From a virus, in the IMG/VR virus record IMGVR_UViG_3300024313_000939, positions 1 through 47,601 of that record: a stretch of DNA of 47,601 bases, one strand, 5' to 3'. The notes under the pieces are model-generated. The model made no database searches and had not been told where the DNA came from. It was given only the letters and a program-made list of their open reading frames with translations. Of the stretch, positions 18,069 through 25,488 are shown piece by piece (position 1 is the first letter of the stretch; every line of letters begins with the position of its first letter). The position numbers and the translations under genes were made by a program.

Positions 18069-18787
18069 TTATTCCATTTTTTATGAAAAGTTTTAATTTG
18101 GTCTTCCATCATATCGCGTTTTTTACCATCTGGAATAGTACTGTAAGACTGGCTCACCATATGATATACCTTTGAGTTAGTTATTAATACATTTTTAATA
18201 TTTTTATCTTGTAGTGTAAATGAAAGATCGTTATCTTGATACCAAAATTTGAACCTTTCATCGAATAATTCACATTTATCAATAGTTTCGCGTTTTAATA
18301 CTAAGCACCATCCTGTAATTTCAAAAGATGTTCTATAACCTTCATAAAAATCTTTTTTACCGTCAATTATTTGACCTGATTGAGCTGAAAGTTTTTCTTT
18401 AGCTTTATGCCAATTAGGTTCATATGGGCAAAACATACCATAACCCGGGTTTTCATTATTAAAATCAATTATTTTACTAAACCAGTTTTGGGTAAAAATA
18501 ACATCATTATTTGCGATAATAATCCAATCACTCTTACATTCTTTCAAGCCATAATTTAGAAATTTATTATAATTAAATTCTTCATCTTTAGTTATCACTT
18601 TACAATCATGGTACCAAAAACCTTCATTTTGATATTTTGAATTGCTCTCAACTATTATAATATTAAAATCGATACAAGAAGTCTGATAGCCAGATTGCGA
18701 CATACGTAATGTATTAATAGCCCGTTGTGTATTACCATACTGTTCAATATTAACAGTATTTGATAGAAAAATTATATCAGCTTTCAT
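18065..18787 (-). CDS. Glycosyltransferase family 2
   Basis: The 240-residue GT-A protein has IIIVESNSKYQ, YNKFLNYGLKECKSDWIIIANNDVIF (NND in place of DxD), a GWCLVLKRETIDKCELFDERFKFWYQDNDLSF acceptor/catalytic segment (positions ~165-196), and a terminal VYHMVSQSY. This is the layout of rhamnosyltransferase-like GT2 enzymes. It overlaps its upstream neighbour by 11 bp. Confidence 0.85.
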   Translation of the reverse strand: MKADIIFLSNTVNIEQYGNTQRAINTLRMSQSGYQTSCIDFNIIIVESNSKYQNEGFWYHDCKVITKDEEFNYNKFLNYGLKECKSDWIIIANNDVIFTQNWFSKIIDFNNENPGYGMFCPYEPNWHKAKEKLSAQSGQIIDGKKDFYEGYRTSFEITGWCLVLKRETIDKCELFDERFKFWYQDNDLSFTLQDKNIKNVLITNSKVYHMVSQSYSTIPDGKKRDMMEDQIKTFHKKWNK

Positions 18788-19574
18788 TTTTTAGTTTTTT
18801 TAATAGTTGTTTAATTTCTGCTACGCTAGTGTCTGGTACACAACCTTGCCAAGCAGGCATGTAACCGTGTTTATTTTTAAATATTTGAGCACTTTCCATA
18901 ATTTTTTGTTGCCATTCATTACCTCTTCTTATAGATGAATTATCTTCACTACAAGCTTGTTCTTCAATATAATCTAAACTATTAGCAATATCTGACCACC
19001 ACCAATAAGGTGTACTATATTCAGCTTTTGCTAATCTATAAGAATGTTCAACATGTTCAAAATTATTTTTATCAAAATCTTCATCAAATAAACCAACATT
19101 ATTCAAACATTCTTTAGTATAAAAGCAAACAGCGCCTACACACCCTTGATTTAAAGCAATCTTCGTGTCACCGTAATCAATAACTATACGAGGTTTTGGT
19201 TTACCTTTACTAATGTTACCTTTATTAGCAGGTCCATGATATGCAAACATCATATGGTGAATACCAGTTTTTTTATGTGCATCAATATAAGCTTGGAATG
19301 CATTATCTTTAAAGTGCATATCATCTTCTACAATAAAAATATAATCACATTTTTTTGCCAATAATTCTTTAAATAAAATATTTTTACTTTTACATACCCC
19401 TAAGTTCTTTTTATTATTAATAATTATATTTTTATTAGCAGAATATTTGATTGGTAAATCGCCGTCATTTACCACAATTAATTCATCATACCATTCTTTT
19501 TGTATACTATTAATACAATTAGTAAAAAAGCTATTTCTATTACACGTTACAATACCTATTCCAATCTTTGACAT
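18777..19574 (-). CDS. Glycosyltransferase family 2
   Basis: I place the start at ATG 19574 (MSKIGIGIVTCNRNS) rather than the upstream in-frame ATG at 19613, because the fold begins there and a promoter lies 7 nt before it. GT-A motifs are LIVVNDGDLPI, NLGVCKSKNILFKEL and YIFIVEDDMHF (EDD metal motif). The second half (GCVGAVCFYTKECLNNVGLFDEDF) is the usual GT2 acceptor region. It is the first gene of the operon. Confidence 0.88.
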   Translation of the reverse strand: MSKIGIGIVTCNRNSFFTNCINSIQKEWYDELIVVNDGDLPIKYSANKNIIINNKKNLGVCKSKNILFKELLAKKCDYIFIVEDDMHFKDNAFQAYIDAHKKTGIHHMMFAYHGPANKGNISKGKPKPRIVIDYGDTKIALNQGCVGAVCFYTKECLNNVGLFDEDFDKNNFEHVEHSYRLAKAEYSTPYWWWSDIANSLDYIEEQACSEDNSSIRRGNEWQQKIMESAQIFKNKHGYMPAWQGCVPDTSVAEIKQLLKKLKNES

Positions 19575-19581
19575 TATATAT

Positions 19582-19609
19582 ATATTATAATAAATAATTA
19601 ATATGTCAA
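19582..19609 (-). promoter_or_regulatory. Sigma70-like promoter of the first glycosyltransferase operon
   Basis: Perfect TTGACA, 16-bp spacer, TAATAT, 7 nt, ATG 19574. The -35 box covers the start codon of the divergent late gene at 19603. Confidence 0.6.
19589..19596 (+). promoter_or_regulatory. Late-type motif AATAAATA, gene at 19603
   Basis: AATAAATA ends 6 nt before ATG 19603. It lies within the spacer of the divergent early promoter. Confidence 0.5.
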
Positions 19610-19971
19610 GCACCGAATTTAGTATAAAACAATTACCCCAGGTAACAGAAATTAATAATAATGATTTATTATTAGTTCAAACTACTAACGCAACAAATAC
19701 ATTAAAATTTGAAAATTTTGTCGTTGGTTTAGAAAATACAACTTTTGCCCCTACTATTTCAGCTAATGCTACCGATATTGATTCAATTAGTAGTATTATT
19801 AGTGAAACATTCTTTGTAAAGGAAAATACGTTAGGCGATGGACCTAATATACTTAGTAATGATACTACAAGTCAGGAAAATTCAGCTTTCGATACTAGAG
19901 TATTACCTATTGATATTATGCAAGGTGGTCAACTAAGAACGTTTTACTTTTTACTCTCTGCAGTTACTTAG
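19603..19971 (+). CDS. Small virion protein with tail-fibre-like N-terminus
   Basis: The 122-residue protein starts with FSIKQLPQVTEINNNDLLLVQTT (residues 6-28). This pattern ('I-x-x-L-P...L-x-x-x-D-x-L-x-V-Q') recurs at the N-termini of phage tail-fibre and baseplate proteins. The rest is Asn/Thr/Ser-rich and beta-like. It is preceded by a late motif and flanked by early genes on the opposite strand. Its last 8 bp overlap the convergent P-loop kinase gene. Structural role inferred. Confidence 0.6.
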   Translation: MSSTEFSIKQLPQVTEINNNDLLLVQTTNATNTLKFENFVVGLENTTFAPTISANATDIDSISSIISETFFVKENTLGDGPNILSNDTTSQENSAFDTRVLPIDIMQGGQLRTFYFLLSAVT

Positions 19972-20722
19972 TTAGATCATTCATTTCTTTGATCTTTTCT
20001 AGCTGCTCTTTAAATTCATCTTCATCCTTCTTTGAAAGGTCTTGAGATTCAAGCAGCTTTTCCATCATATCTAAGCTTTCTAGGTTAAAAATGTCCGACT
20101 TACCGTCGCCGCCGATTAAATCTCCTTCAGCATCAATATATAATTTAATCATACCCACACGTTCTTCTTTAGAACCAAATATTTCAATTAATGCTGGTGA
20201 ATCGTCTCTTGGAAAAAACGGGTTATCCTGAGGATGTTCATGATAGTGTCTTTGCAATACTTTAAAAAAGCTATCTATTTCTTGAATATATTGTTTATCA
20301 GTTTCTCTAAAACCATCTTCTTCAATATCAATTTTATTAAATTTAGTTATAGGTATAAAAAAGATAATATCTAAGTTTGTTAATGCTTCTCTAACAATAG
20401 GTATACATTCATCAATAAAATCTTCATCGATATCACTATCTTCTTGACTCATAGCCCACATTGAATAAACTAAGTTATCTAAAGGACATCTATCAAAAAT
20501 AACTTTATCACCCTTTTTAAATTCCTTCAAGGTATCTACCATATAGTCGAGGATTGCTTTCTGTGATTCTTTTGTCGTTTTTTTACTATGAGGTAAACTT
20601 TTTTCATTTAAAATATCTCTATACGTCTTTACTTCACGCCCATACATATCCCACTCCTGTAAGAAGTCTTGTATTAACGTACTTTTACCAACATTTGCTG
20701 TACCACAGATTGCAATTCTCAT
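19964..20722 (-). CDS. NadR/AAA_28-like P-loop kinase
   Basis: The 252-residue protein opens with Walker A GTANVGKST (residues 7-15), followed by KTYRDILNE and a VIFDRCPLDNLVYSMW segment (switch/LID Asp-Arg-x-P as in nucleoside or nicotinamide riboside kinases of the NadR/Ttd14 type). A C-terminal acidic helical extension (about residues 205-252) is unlike the minimal kinase. A phosphotransfer role in nucleotide or NAD metabolism is likely; the substrate cannot be read. It is divergent from the RecB-like nuclease, and the two promoters share a palindrome. Confidence 0.75.
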   Translation of the reverse strand: MRIAICGTANVGKSTLIQDFLQEWDMYGREVKTYRDILNEKSLPHSKKTTKESQKAILDYMVDTLKEFKKGDKVIFDRCPLDNLVYSMWAMSQEDSDIDEDFIDECIPIVREALTNLDIIFFIPITKFNKIDIEEDGFRETDKQYIQEIDSFFKVLQRHYHEHPQDNPFFPRDDSPALIEIFGSKEERVGMIKLYIDAEGDLIGGDGKSDIFNLESLDMMEKLLESQDLSKKDEDEFKEQLEKIKEMNDLTK

Positions 20723-20730
20723 ATACTATT

Positions 20731-20758
20731 ATTTTATAATAAAAATTTGATATATCAA
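20731..20758 (-). promoter_or_regulatory. Sigma70-like promoter of the P-loop kinase
   Basis: TTGATA, 16-bp spacer, TAAAAT, 8 nt, ATG 20722. Its -35 is half of the palindrome TTGATATATCAA (20747-20758) shared with the divergent nuclease promoter. Confidence 0.5.
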
Positions 20759-20774
20759 GTCTCTATACTATAAT
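20747..20774 (+). promoter_or_regulatory. Sigma70-like promoter of the RecB-like nuclease
   Basis: TTGATA, 16-bp spacer, TATAAT, 6 nt, ATG 20781. The predicted +1 is the A of the start codon. Confidence 0.65.
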
Positions 20775-20780
20775 TAATAT

Positions 20781-21488
20781 ATGATAACGTTTGATGAAAA
20801 GTCTCATACTTATAAATGTAGTAAGACTGGTAGAGAATTAATATCGGCAACTACTCTAATAGGTAAGTATAAGAAACCATTTGATAAAATGGAAAATGCA
20901 ACTCGAGTAGCTAATAGAGAAGGTTTAGATGTCGATTTTGTATTAGATATGTGGGAAAAGGAAAAGAATAGAGCTTGCGATTACGGTACTAGTATTCATA
21001 AAGTCATGGAAGACTATTTAACTGAAGGGGTTCAAGAGGAAGAGCATGAATCTTTATATTCTTCGTTTAATAAGTGGAAACATATCTTTAAGAAGTTTCC
21101 TACTTTATTATGTGAAGAAAAACTACATGATTTAGATAATTTTATTGCAGGTACAGCAGATTTAATTTATGAAAACAAAACCCATTTTATGATTGGAGAT
21201 TTTAAAACTAATAAAGCGTTTAATTTCTTCTCTCCTTATAATGAGTTTATGCTTAAACCAATGGATCATTTAAGTGTATGTGAGTTTAATACATACGGCT
21301 TACAATTATCGTTATATGCTTATTTGCATGAAAAGAGTTCAGGTAAAAAATGTACAGGATGTGTAATATTCTATAAAGATAAAGAAAATAAGTTTTACCC
21401 AATTAGAGTTAACTATATGAAGAATGAAATTATTGCATTAATTGAAGATTACAATAATCCCAATTCACTATCTTCAAAAATTGCTTAA
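20781..21488 (+). CDS. PD-(D/E)XK (RecB/Cas4-like) nuclease
   Basis: The 235-residue protein has the classic RecB-type order: GTSIHKVMEDYL (H73, E77), EEKLHDLDNFIAGTADLIYE (GxAD with D127), MIGDFKTNK (D140-x-K142), and YGLQLSLYAYL (motif QxxxY). All catalytic residues are present. It is probably a DNA exo- or endonuclease for recombination or host DNA degradation. It has its own early promoter and appears to give a leaderless mRNA. The last 59 bp overlap the convergent superoxide dismutase gene. Confidence 0.85.
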   Translation: MITFDEKSHTYKCSKTGRELISATTLIGKYKKPFDKMENATRVANREGLDVDFVLDMWEKEKNRACDYGTSIHKVMEDYLTEGVQEEEHESLYSSFNKWKHIFKKFPTLLCEEKLHDLDNFIAGTADLIYENKTHFMIGDFKTNKAFNFFSPYNEFMLKPMDHLSVCEFNTYGLQLSLYAYLHEKSSGKKCTGCVIFYKDKENKFYPIRVNYMKNEIIALIEDYNNPNSLSSKIA

Positions 21489-22050
21489 TATACTTCTCTC
21501 GATCCGGTCCGTACTTCTTATAATATGCATGCTCCCATACATCAATTCCTAAAATAGGAGTGCCGTCATCAAACATAAGCGGGTTATCTTGATTATCTGT
21601 TTGTATGATTTTTAATGTATTGCCTTTCTTGATAAGCCATACCCACCCTGAACCGAAGTGTGATTTAGCTTGTTCTGTAAATTCTTTATAGAAGTTCTCT
21701 ACTGTTTTATACTTTTTCTCGATGGCATCTTTTACTTCACCGGATATTGTTTTTTTATCTGGAGTCATCATATTCCAGAAAAGTTGATGATTATAAGCTC
21801 CTCCTGCATTATTACGAACAGCGGCTTTTTTATTACCAGCCTTTTTAATTAATTCTTCTAAAGGGGGCTGTGATACACCAATAGCATTATTTAACTTTTT
21901 TACATAACCCTTATAATGCTTATTATAGTGGAGCTTCATTGTCTCCTCATCTATATAAGGTTCTAACGCATTAAACGCGTATGGTAGCTTTACTGGCTTA
22001 TAACCGCCTACCTCTTCTAGAATTAAATCTGCTAATTTATCGTAGTTCAT
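21430..22050 (-). CDS. sod: Superoxide dismutase (Mn/Fe family) with capsid-targeting-like leader
   Basis: The 206-residue protein is a complete Mn/Fe SOD after an unusual leader. Metal ligands are H41 (LHYNKHY), H88 (YNHQLFW), D170 and H174 (IDVWEHAYYKKY). TDNQDNPLM is the Mn-type signature with the second-shell Gln. Bacterial SODs normally start directly with a 'LPYAYDALEP' segment, here at residue 22 (LPYAFNALEP). The extra MNYDKLADLILEEVGGYKP matches the capsid-targeting pattern of other genes here, with a phi-x-E site at ILE (Glu12). It converts superoxide to peroxide and oxygen, perhaps inside the virion or at ejection. It overlaps the basic head-protein gene upstream by ATGA. Confidence 0.93.
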   Translation of the reverse strand: MNYDKLADLILEEVGGYKPVKLPYAFNALEPYIDEETMKLHYNKHYKGYVKKLNNAIGVSQPPLEELIKKAGNKKAAVRNNAGGAYNHQLFWNMMTPDKKTISGEVKDAIEKKYKTVENFYKEFTEQAKSHFGSGWVWLIKKGNTLKIIQTDNQDNPLMFDDGTPILGIDVWEHAYYKKYGPDREKYIKQFLKIVNWDYCNLQLMQ

Positions 22051-22247
22051 TTCTTTCCAGCTTTCATGTTAAGACACCACTGATACATTTTTCCTTTTTC
22101 GCCGCTGTATTTTTTAGCTTTTTTACGAAGTTCAGTTACTGACCCCTTACAACTAGCACCTGACCTCTTAACTCTGCCCGGTCTGCTCTTACCCTTCTTT
22201 TTACCATCGGCATAGTTTTCTGAAAAAAATTGTATAAATGAATTCAT
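22047..22247 (-). CDS. Small basic protein with capsid-targeting-like N-terminus
   Basis: The 66-residue protein begins MNSFIQFFSENYADGKKKGK, with phi-x-E at FSE. The rest is very Lys/Arg-rich with two cysteines (SCKGSVTELRKKAKKYSG, MYQWCLNMKAGKK). That C-terminal pattern recurs in uncharacterised small proteins of marine T4-like phages. It is a probable DNA-binding internal head protein. ATGA overlaps on both sides tie it to the Nudix and SOD genes. Confidence 0.7.
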   Translation of the reverse strand: MNSFIQFFSENYADGKKKGKSRPGRVKRSGASCKGSVTELRKKAKKYSGEKGKMYQWCLNMKAGKK

Positions 22248-22633
22248 TTTTTAAAAAGGAGTAAGTCTTTGTAAGCTTTTTTACTTAGTCTCAAGCTATA
22301 TACCATATTTATATCAACGAACCTAAAGCCTACATGTTCGTGACTTAATTTTATAAATCTCGATTTAAGTTTAGTGTAAAAAATTACTCTTTTCGGTTTT
22401 TTGCTGAGAATACGTACCGGTACCATATCTACCCCGGTCTCTTCTTTAAATTCACGCTTCGCGCCAGTTAATATATCCTCTCCTACTTTGATATGACCAC
22501 CTGGTAATTCATACGTACCGTCTTTATTCTGTAGGAGTAATAATTTACCCATGTAAATTGCTATAGTTTTCGCTGAAATACACGAATCATTCGCTGAACG
22601 TTCGCTTTCTTTAGTAAAATTAGATGGAGACAT
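22244..22633 (-). CDS. Nudix hydrolase
   Basis: The 129-residue protein has a perfect Nudix box G-x5-E-x7-R-E-F-x-E-E-x-G-V at residues 46-68. It would hydrolyse a nucleoside diphosphate linked to another moiety; candidates are oxidised dNTPs, NDP-sugars, NAD or ADP-ribose. The substrate cannot be read. It is transcribed from a TATAAATA late motif together with a head protein and SOD, which is unusual for a housekeeping Nudix enzyme. Confidence 0.92.
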   Translation of the reverse strand: MSPSNFTKESERSANDSCISAKTIAIYMGKLLLLQNKDGTYELPGGHIKVGEDILTGAKREFKEETGVDMVPVRILSKKPKRVIFYTKLKSRFIKLSHEHVGFRFVDINMVYSLRLSKKAYKDLLLFKK

Positions 22634-22638
22634 ATAAG

Positions 22639-22646
22639 TATTTATA
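22639..22646 (-). promoter_or_regulatory. Late promoter motif TATAAATA, Nudix-SOD operon
   Basis: Perfect TATAAATA, 5 nt before ATG 22633. It overlaps the divergent late motif at 22643-22650, so 12 bp (22639-22650) serve both strands. Confidence 0.6.
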
Positions 22647-22650
22647 AATA
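22643..22650 (+). promoter_or_regulatory. Late promoter motif TATAAATA, holin-like cassette
   Basis: Perfect TATAAATA, 8 nt before ATG 22659 (3 nt before a non-preferred ATG at 22654). Confidence 0.55.
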
Positions 22651-22658
22651 TTTATGAC

Positions 22659-23141
22659 ATGTTTGGACTTATTACAATGTTACTTACAACGCTCGGTGCA
22701 ACGGGTATGGGCTCGATGCTCAAGATTGTCGGTGGTCTCTTCGCAGGTATATCAGACGCTAAAGACGCTAAAGCTAAAAGAGAGCTTATTAGAGATATGC
22801 AAATGCAAAAAGCAGATCTCGAATTTCAAAAAGCTGTTTTCGGTGAGATGGATAAAGATACATCTGCTTTTACCAGGGGTACTCGCAGGCTCATTGCTCT
22901 TATCGGGATGTGTAACTTTTTCGTCATCTCAGTCCTCTGCACTCTCTGGCCAGGAGTCGAGCTCGTTACCTTTACCCCTCCCGAAAACAAAGAGTCGTTC
23001 AAAATCCTCTGGGGATTGGTTTCTTTCCCCTCAGGAGCAGACATTACCACCTCAATTACAACGGGGCACATTGCTTTGGTCTCAATCGCCACTTTGGGAG
23101 CGATAATTGGTTTCTACTTTACACCAGGAGGTAAGAGATGA
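22659..23141 (+). CDS. Holin-like membrane protein
   Basis: The 160-residue protein has a hydrophobic N-terminus (MFGLITMLLTTLGATGMGSM), a charged amphipathic helix (residues ~31-65), TRGTRRLIALIGMCNFFVISVLCTLW, and a final membrane segment (IALVSIATLGAIIGFYF). This three-segment layout with a charged middle resembles the 3-TM holins of gene-transfer agents and marine phages. It would form membrane lesions at lysis. The overlapping frame from ATG 22654 has no comparable pattern and is rejected. It overlaps the next gene by ATGA. Confidence 0.6.
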   Translation: MFGLITMLLTTLGATGMGSMLKIVGGLFAGISDAKDAKAKRELIRDMQMQKADLEFQKAVFGEMDKDTSAFTRGTRRLIALIGMCNFFVISVLCTLWPGVELVTFTPPENKESFKILWGLVSFPSGADITTSITTGHIALVSIATLGAIIGFYFTPGGKR

Positions 23142-23422
23142 TAGGCGATATATTGACATTTATTGAAAAAGTTGGGTTACCTATTACAGCTGCATTAGCT
23201 ATTGGTTGGTTTTTATTTATAATTCTTAAGTTTATTTTAGCGCAAGTAAACGATAGAATTTCAGGTTTAGGTAACGCTTTATTATCTTTAGAAAATAAAG
23301 TTGATGTGATGAATAATGATATTGTGAAAATTGACGCTCTTTTTTCTAGTGCATTTAATGTTGAACCAAATCTTGATCGCATTGCAGCGAGCGAAGGTAA
23401 AGAAGATTGTAGAGACGATTAA
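23138..23422 (+). CDS. Small single-span membrane protein, lysis-cassette candidate
   Basis: The 94-residue protein has one membrane segment (VGLPITAALAIGWFLFIILKFIL, residues ~12-34) followed by a predicted coiled coil (RISGLGNALLSLENKVDVMNND) and an acidic tail. Topology and position between two other small membrane proteins suggest a lysis accessory (spanin- or antiholin-like) role, but no family is recognised. Confidence 0.6.
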   Translation: MIGDILTFIEKVGLPITAALAIGWFLFIILKFILAQVNDRISGLGNALLSLENKVDVMNNDIVKIDALFSSAFNVEPNLDRIAASEGKEDCRDD

Positions 23423-23424
23423 TT

Positions 23425-23721
23425 ATGAGCGGTTACGAATTTTCACATTGGGCTGATATTATAACTAAATTTGGATTCCCTGTTATTGCTTTAATAGGTT
23501 TAGGTTCATTTATTTGGTATATTTGGAAATGGGTAACTAAACAAGTTAACCCTTCTCTAGATAAAGCTGGAGCTTCTTTAGGTAAACTTAAAAAACAAAT
23601 ACAAGCTCTAGATAATGATATGATAAGACTGGATATGAAATTAAAAATATTAATTCAAGAACGTCATATTATAGATAAAAATAAAAAAGAACTTATAACA
23701 GAGAAAGAAAAACCCTACTAA
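23425..23721 (+). CDS. Small single-span membrane protein, paralogue of previous gene
   Basis: The 98-residue protein has the same plan as 23138-23422: FGFPVIALIGLGSFIWYIWKWV membrane segment, then a coiled coil (LDKAGASLGKLKKQIQALDND) and a charged tail. The shared 'KxGxPxxAxxxxG' start and following helix suggest tandem duplication. It begins 3 nt after the previous stop. The stop codon lies in a hairpin that acts as a terminator on the opposite strand. Confidence 0.6.
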   Translation: MSGYEFSHWADIITKFGFPVIALIGLGSFIWYIWKWVTKQVNPSLDKAGASLGKLKKQIQALDNDMIRLDMKLKILIQERHIIDKNKKELITEKEKPY

Positions 23722-23736
23722 CCGCAGCTAGTAGGG
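23706..23736 (-). terminator. Rho-independent terminator of the gene at 23780-23986
   Basis: Minus strand: 8-bp perfect stem CCCTACTA / TAGTAGGG (8-nt loop) followed directly by TTTTTC. It overlaps the stop codon of the convergent gene ending at 23721. A second hairpin CTTAGA-TGC-TCTAAG lies at 23739-23753. Confidence 0.65.
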
Positions 23737-23779
23737 GGCTTAGATGCTCTAAGAGACAATCTAAGGGGTGAAAAAGTGA

Positions 23780-23986
23780 TTATTTTTTAGCAGCAGGTTT
23801 TCTACCTCTTTTAACCGGAGGCTTCTTTTGCTTAGCTTTAAACTCTGCAAGTTCTGCTTCTGCTTTAGCAGCTAACTCTTTTGCATCTTCAACCACTTTG
23901 TTAACTTCTTCCAAGTTGTTACGTGTAACTAAAGCACCGGTAACGATACCTGCTACAAAAACAACGATATATAATAATATTTCCAT
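23780..23986 (-). CDS. Small membrane-anchored Ala/Lys-rich protein
   Basis: The 68-residue protein has an N-terminal membrane segment (MEILLYIVVFVAGIVTGALV), then a charged helix (ELAAKAEAELAEFKAK) and a basic tail PPVKRGRKPAAKK with an AT-hook-like Gly-Arg-Lys-Pro. The membrane anchor and DNA-binding-like tail are an odd pair. An AATAAATA motif lies 3 nt before the ATG and a terminator follows. Function unknown. Confidence 0.65.
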   Translation of the reverse strand: MEILLYIVVFVAGIVTGALVTRNNLEEVNKVVEDAKELAAKAEAELAEFKAKQKKPPVKRGRKPAAKK

Positions 23987-23989
23987 AGA

Positions 23990-23997
23990 TATTTATT
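23990..23997 (-). promoter_or_regulatory. Late-type motif AATAAATA, gene at 23986
   Basis: AATAAATA lies 3 nt before the ATG, closer than the standard 5 nt, so this site is less certain. Confidence 0.35.
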
Positions 23998-24643
23998 TAA
24001 TTCCTTTATCTTTAGTTTTCCAGAAATATTCATCAGTATCTCCTAAACGATATTCGTAACCATTTTCAACTTGATAAAATTCTGTACTAACCATGAAGTC
24101 AGGAGTTTTAGGAGTTTGAGGGGTTAAAGAGTTATCATAAACTCTCATCCTATTATTAGGGTATAATGCATATTGTCCGTTTTCTAATTCAATAATATTA
24201 AATGATTTATGTTCTGCAGGTACTTCTGCTGTTGAATAATCAGGTTGATCAGTATTTACATGATAGTTATCTAAAGTAAACATATAAGTACCTTTTACAA
24301 TATCGTGCGTCCTTGTAAATACTTCAAAGTCCATACTACCGATGAATTGTTTGTATATACAAGTAACTCCATAATCCATACAATTCCAAAACTGTAGATT
24401 AGGTAAATCGTAATCAGGTGTTGGTGTCTCAGGTGACGATACAAAAGCAGTAATAGGTAGTTTATCATACACTGCACCGTATTCTGGTAAAAAGGTTTCA
24501 AAGTAAAAGGCTCTACCAGGAATACTTTTAGCAGTTACCCAATGACCTTCTACAAATTCACCATGTCCATCTTTACCATCTCTGAGATATTCTTTTCTAA
24601 CATACACTTTCGTGTTCGGTAGGTTACATATTAATTGACTCAT
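23993..24643 (-). CDS. Hypothetical protein downstream of queE
   Basis: The 216-residue soluble protein is rich in aromatics and acid (VYVRKEYLRDGKDGHGEF, GRAFYFETFLPEYGAVYDKL, NLQFWNCMDYGVTCIYKQF). Three cysteines are present but in no metal pattern. I recall similar uncharacterised proteins in marine phages but cannot name a family. It follows queE by 3 nt and is probably co-transcribed. A TATAAT sits 2 nt before its ATG. Confidence 0.65.
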   Translation of the reverse strand: MSQLICNLPNTKVYVRKEYLRDGKDGHGEFVEGHWVTAKSIPGRAFYFETFLPEYGAVYDKLPITAFVSSPETPTPDYDLPNLQFWNCMDYGVTCIYKQFIGSMDFEVFTRTHDIVKGTYMFTLDNYHVNTDQPDYSTAEVPAEHKSFNIIELENGQYALYPNNRMRVYDNSLTPQTPKTPDFMVSTEFYQVENGYEYRLGDTDEYFWKTKDKGIK

Positions 24644-24646
24644 AAA

Positions 24647-25387
24647 TTATACTCGCAACGCTAGATCCCAGATGACTAATTGTAGACGTGGACTGAATTT
24701 AAAATTATGTTTTTTGCACAACTCAGCTACCATAGCAGATTTCGCAGTATGCTCATCTCTACTACCACAACAAGGCATCAACCAAACATTTTCCGGGTTT
24801 ACTAACCCGTTATCAATATATTTTTCAAACAATTCCTTTTCATCATCTTCTGAATCAATAACAAACTTAAAACATTCTCCCTTTTCATTATGATGAGCAA
24901 TTACATCTGGTTTGTATCGACGGTCTTCAGGGTCACCGTTATTACTCATCTTAGGAGATAAGGTAAATGTCGCATCATATAAATCATACCATTCATCTTT
25001 AGGCTTTAAAGTACTATTAGATTCAAAATCGATACGAGGTTTGAATCCAAATCTTTCAACAAACGTCTCTAACCACATAAGAAGTCTTTTTTGCTGTAAG
25101 AGAGGTTCACCACCTGTAATCTTAAGAATAGCTCCTCTTTTTAATTCTTTATCATACCCATTATTAGCATAAAAATTATTAAGTTCATCAAAAGTATATC
25201 TATTCTTTACAGACCATGATACAAAAGAGTCACAACCGTGAGGTGAATCAGGAGAAGCAAATCCTTGACATGTTAAATTACACATAGCCATTCTCATAAA
25301 AACAGACGGCCAACCAATGTACTTACCTTCACCTTCTACGGTATAAAATACATGATCATTACTTAAAGATAAAATATCGTTACTCAT
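24647..25387 (-). CDS. queE: 7-carboxy-7-deazaguanine synthase (radical SAM)
   Basis: The 246-residue protein has the QueE layout: FYTVEGEGKYIGWPSVFMR, an Fe-S loop, KITGGEPLLQ (GGEP at 92-95), FTLSPKM, and ENVWLMP near the end. It converts 6-carboxy-tetrahydropterin to CDG, the second committed step to preQ0. The cluster cysteines are C36, C40 and C52 (C-x3-C-x11-C), not the usual C-x3-C-x2-C; the last spacing is enlarged, as in some atypical QueE proteins. With folE2 and queD nearby it forms most of the CDG pathway. queC is not in the window. It has its own early promoter. Confidence 0.9.
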   Translation of the reverse strand: MSNDILSLSNDHVFYTVEGEGKYIGWPSVFMRMAMCNLTCQGFASPDSPHGCDSFVSWSVKNRYTFDELNNFYANNGYDKELKRGAILKITGGEPLLQQKRLLMWLETFVERFGFKPRIDFESNSTLKPKDEWYDLYDATFTLSPKMSNNGDPEDRRYKPDVIAHHNEKGECFKFVIDSEDDEKELFEKYIDNGLVNPENVWLMPCCGSRDEHTAKSAMVAELCKKHNFKFSPRLQLVIWDLALRV

Positions 25388-25394
25388 ATGCTAT

Positions 25395-25423
25395 ATTATA
25401 ACATAGTTCCCTATAATTATCAA
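25395..25423 (-). promoter_or_regulatory. Sigma70-like promoter of queE
   Basis: TTGATA, 17-bp spacer, TATAAT, 7 nt, ATG 25387. Confidence 0.65.
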
Positions 25424-25488
25424 GCTTGAGTATTATATTTAATCAAAATTACATTAAAAATTCCAGGTATTTTACACCGGTATAAATA

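Noticed and set aside
22654-23106. 150-codon plus-strand frame starting 5 nt before the holin-like gene
   Set aside because: Product is a Ser/Leu-rich shadow in another frame; the 22659 frame has clear membrane segments and ATGA coupling to the next gene.
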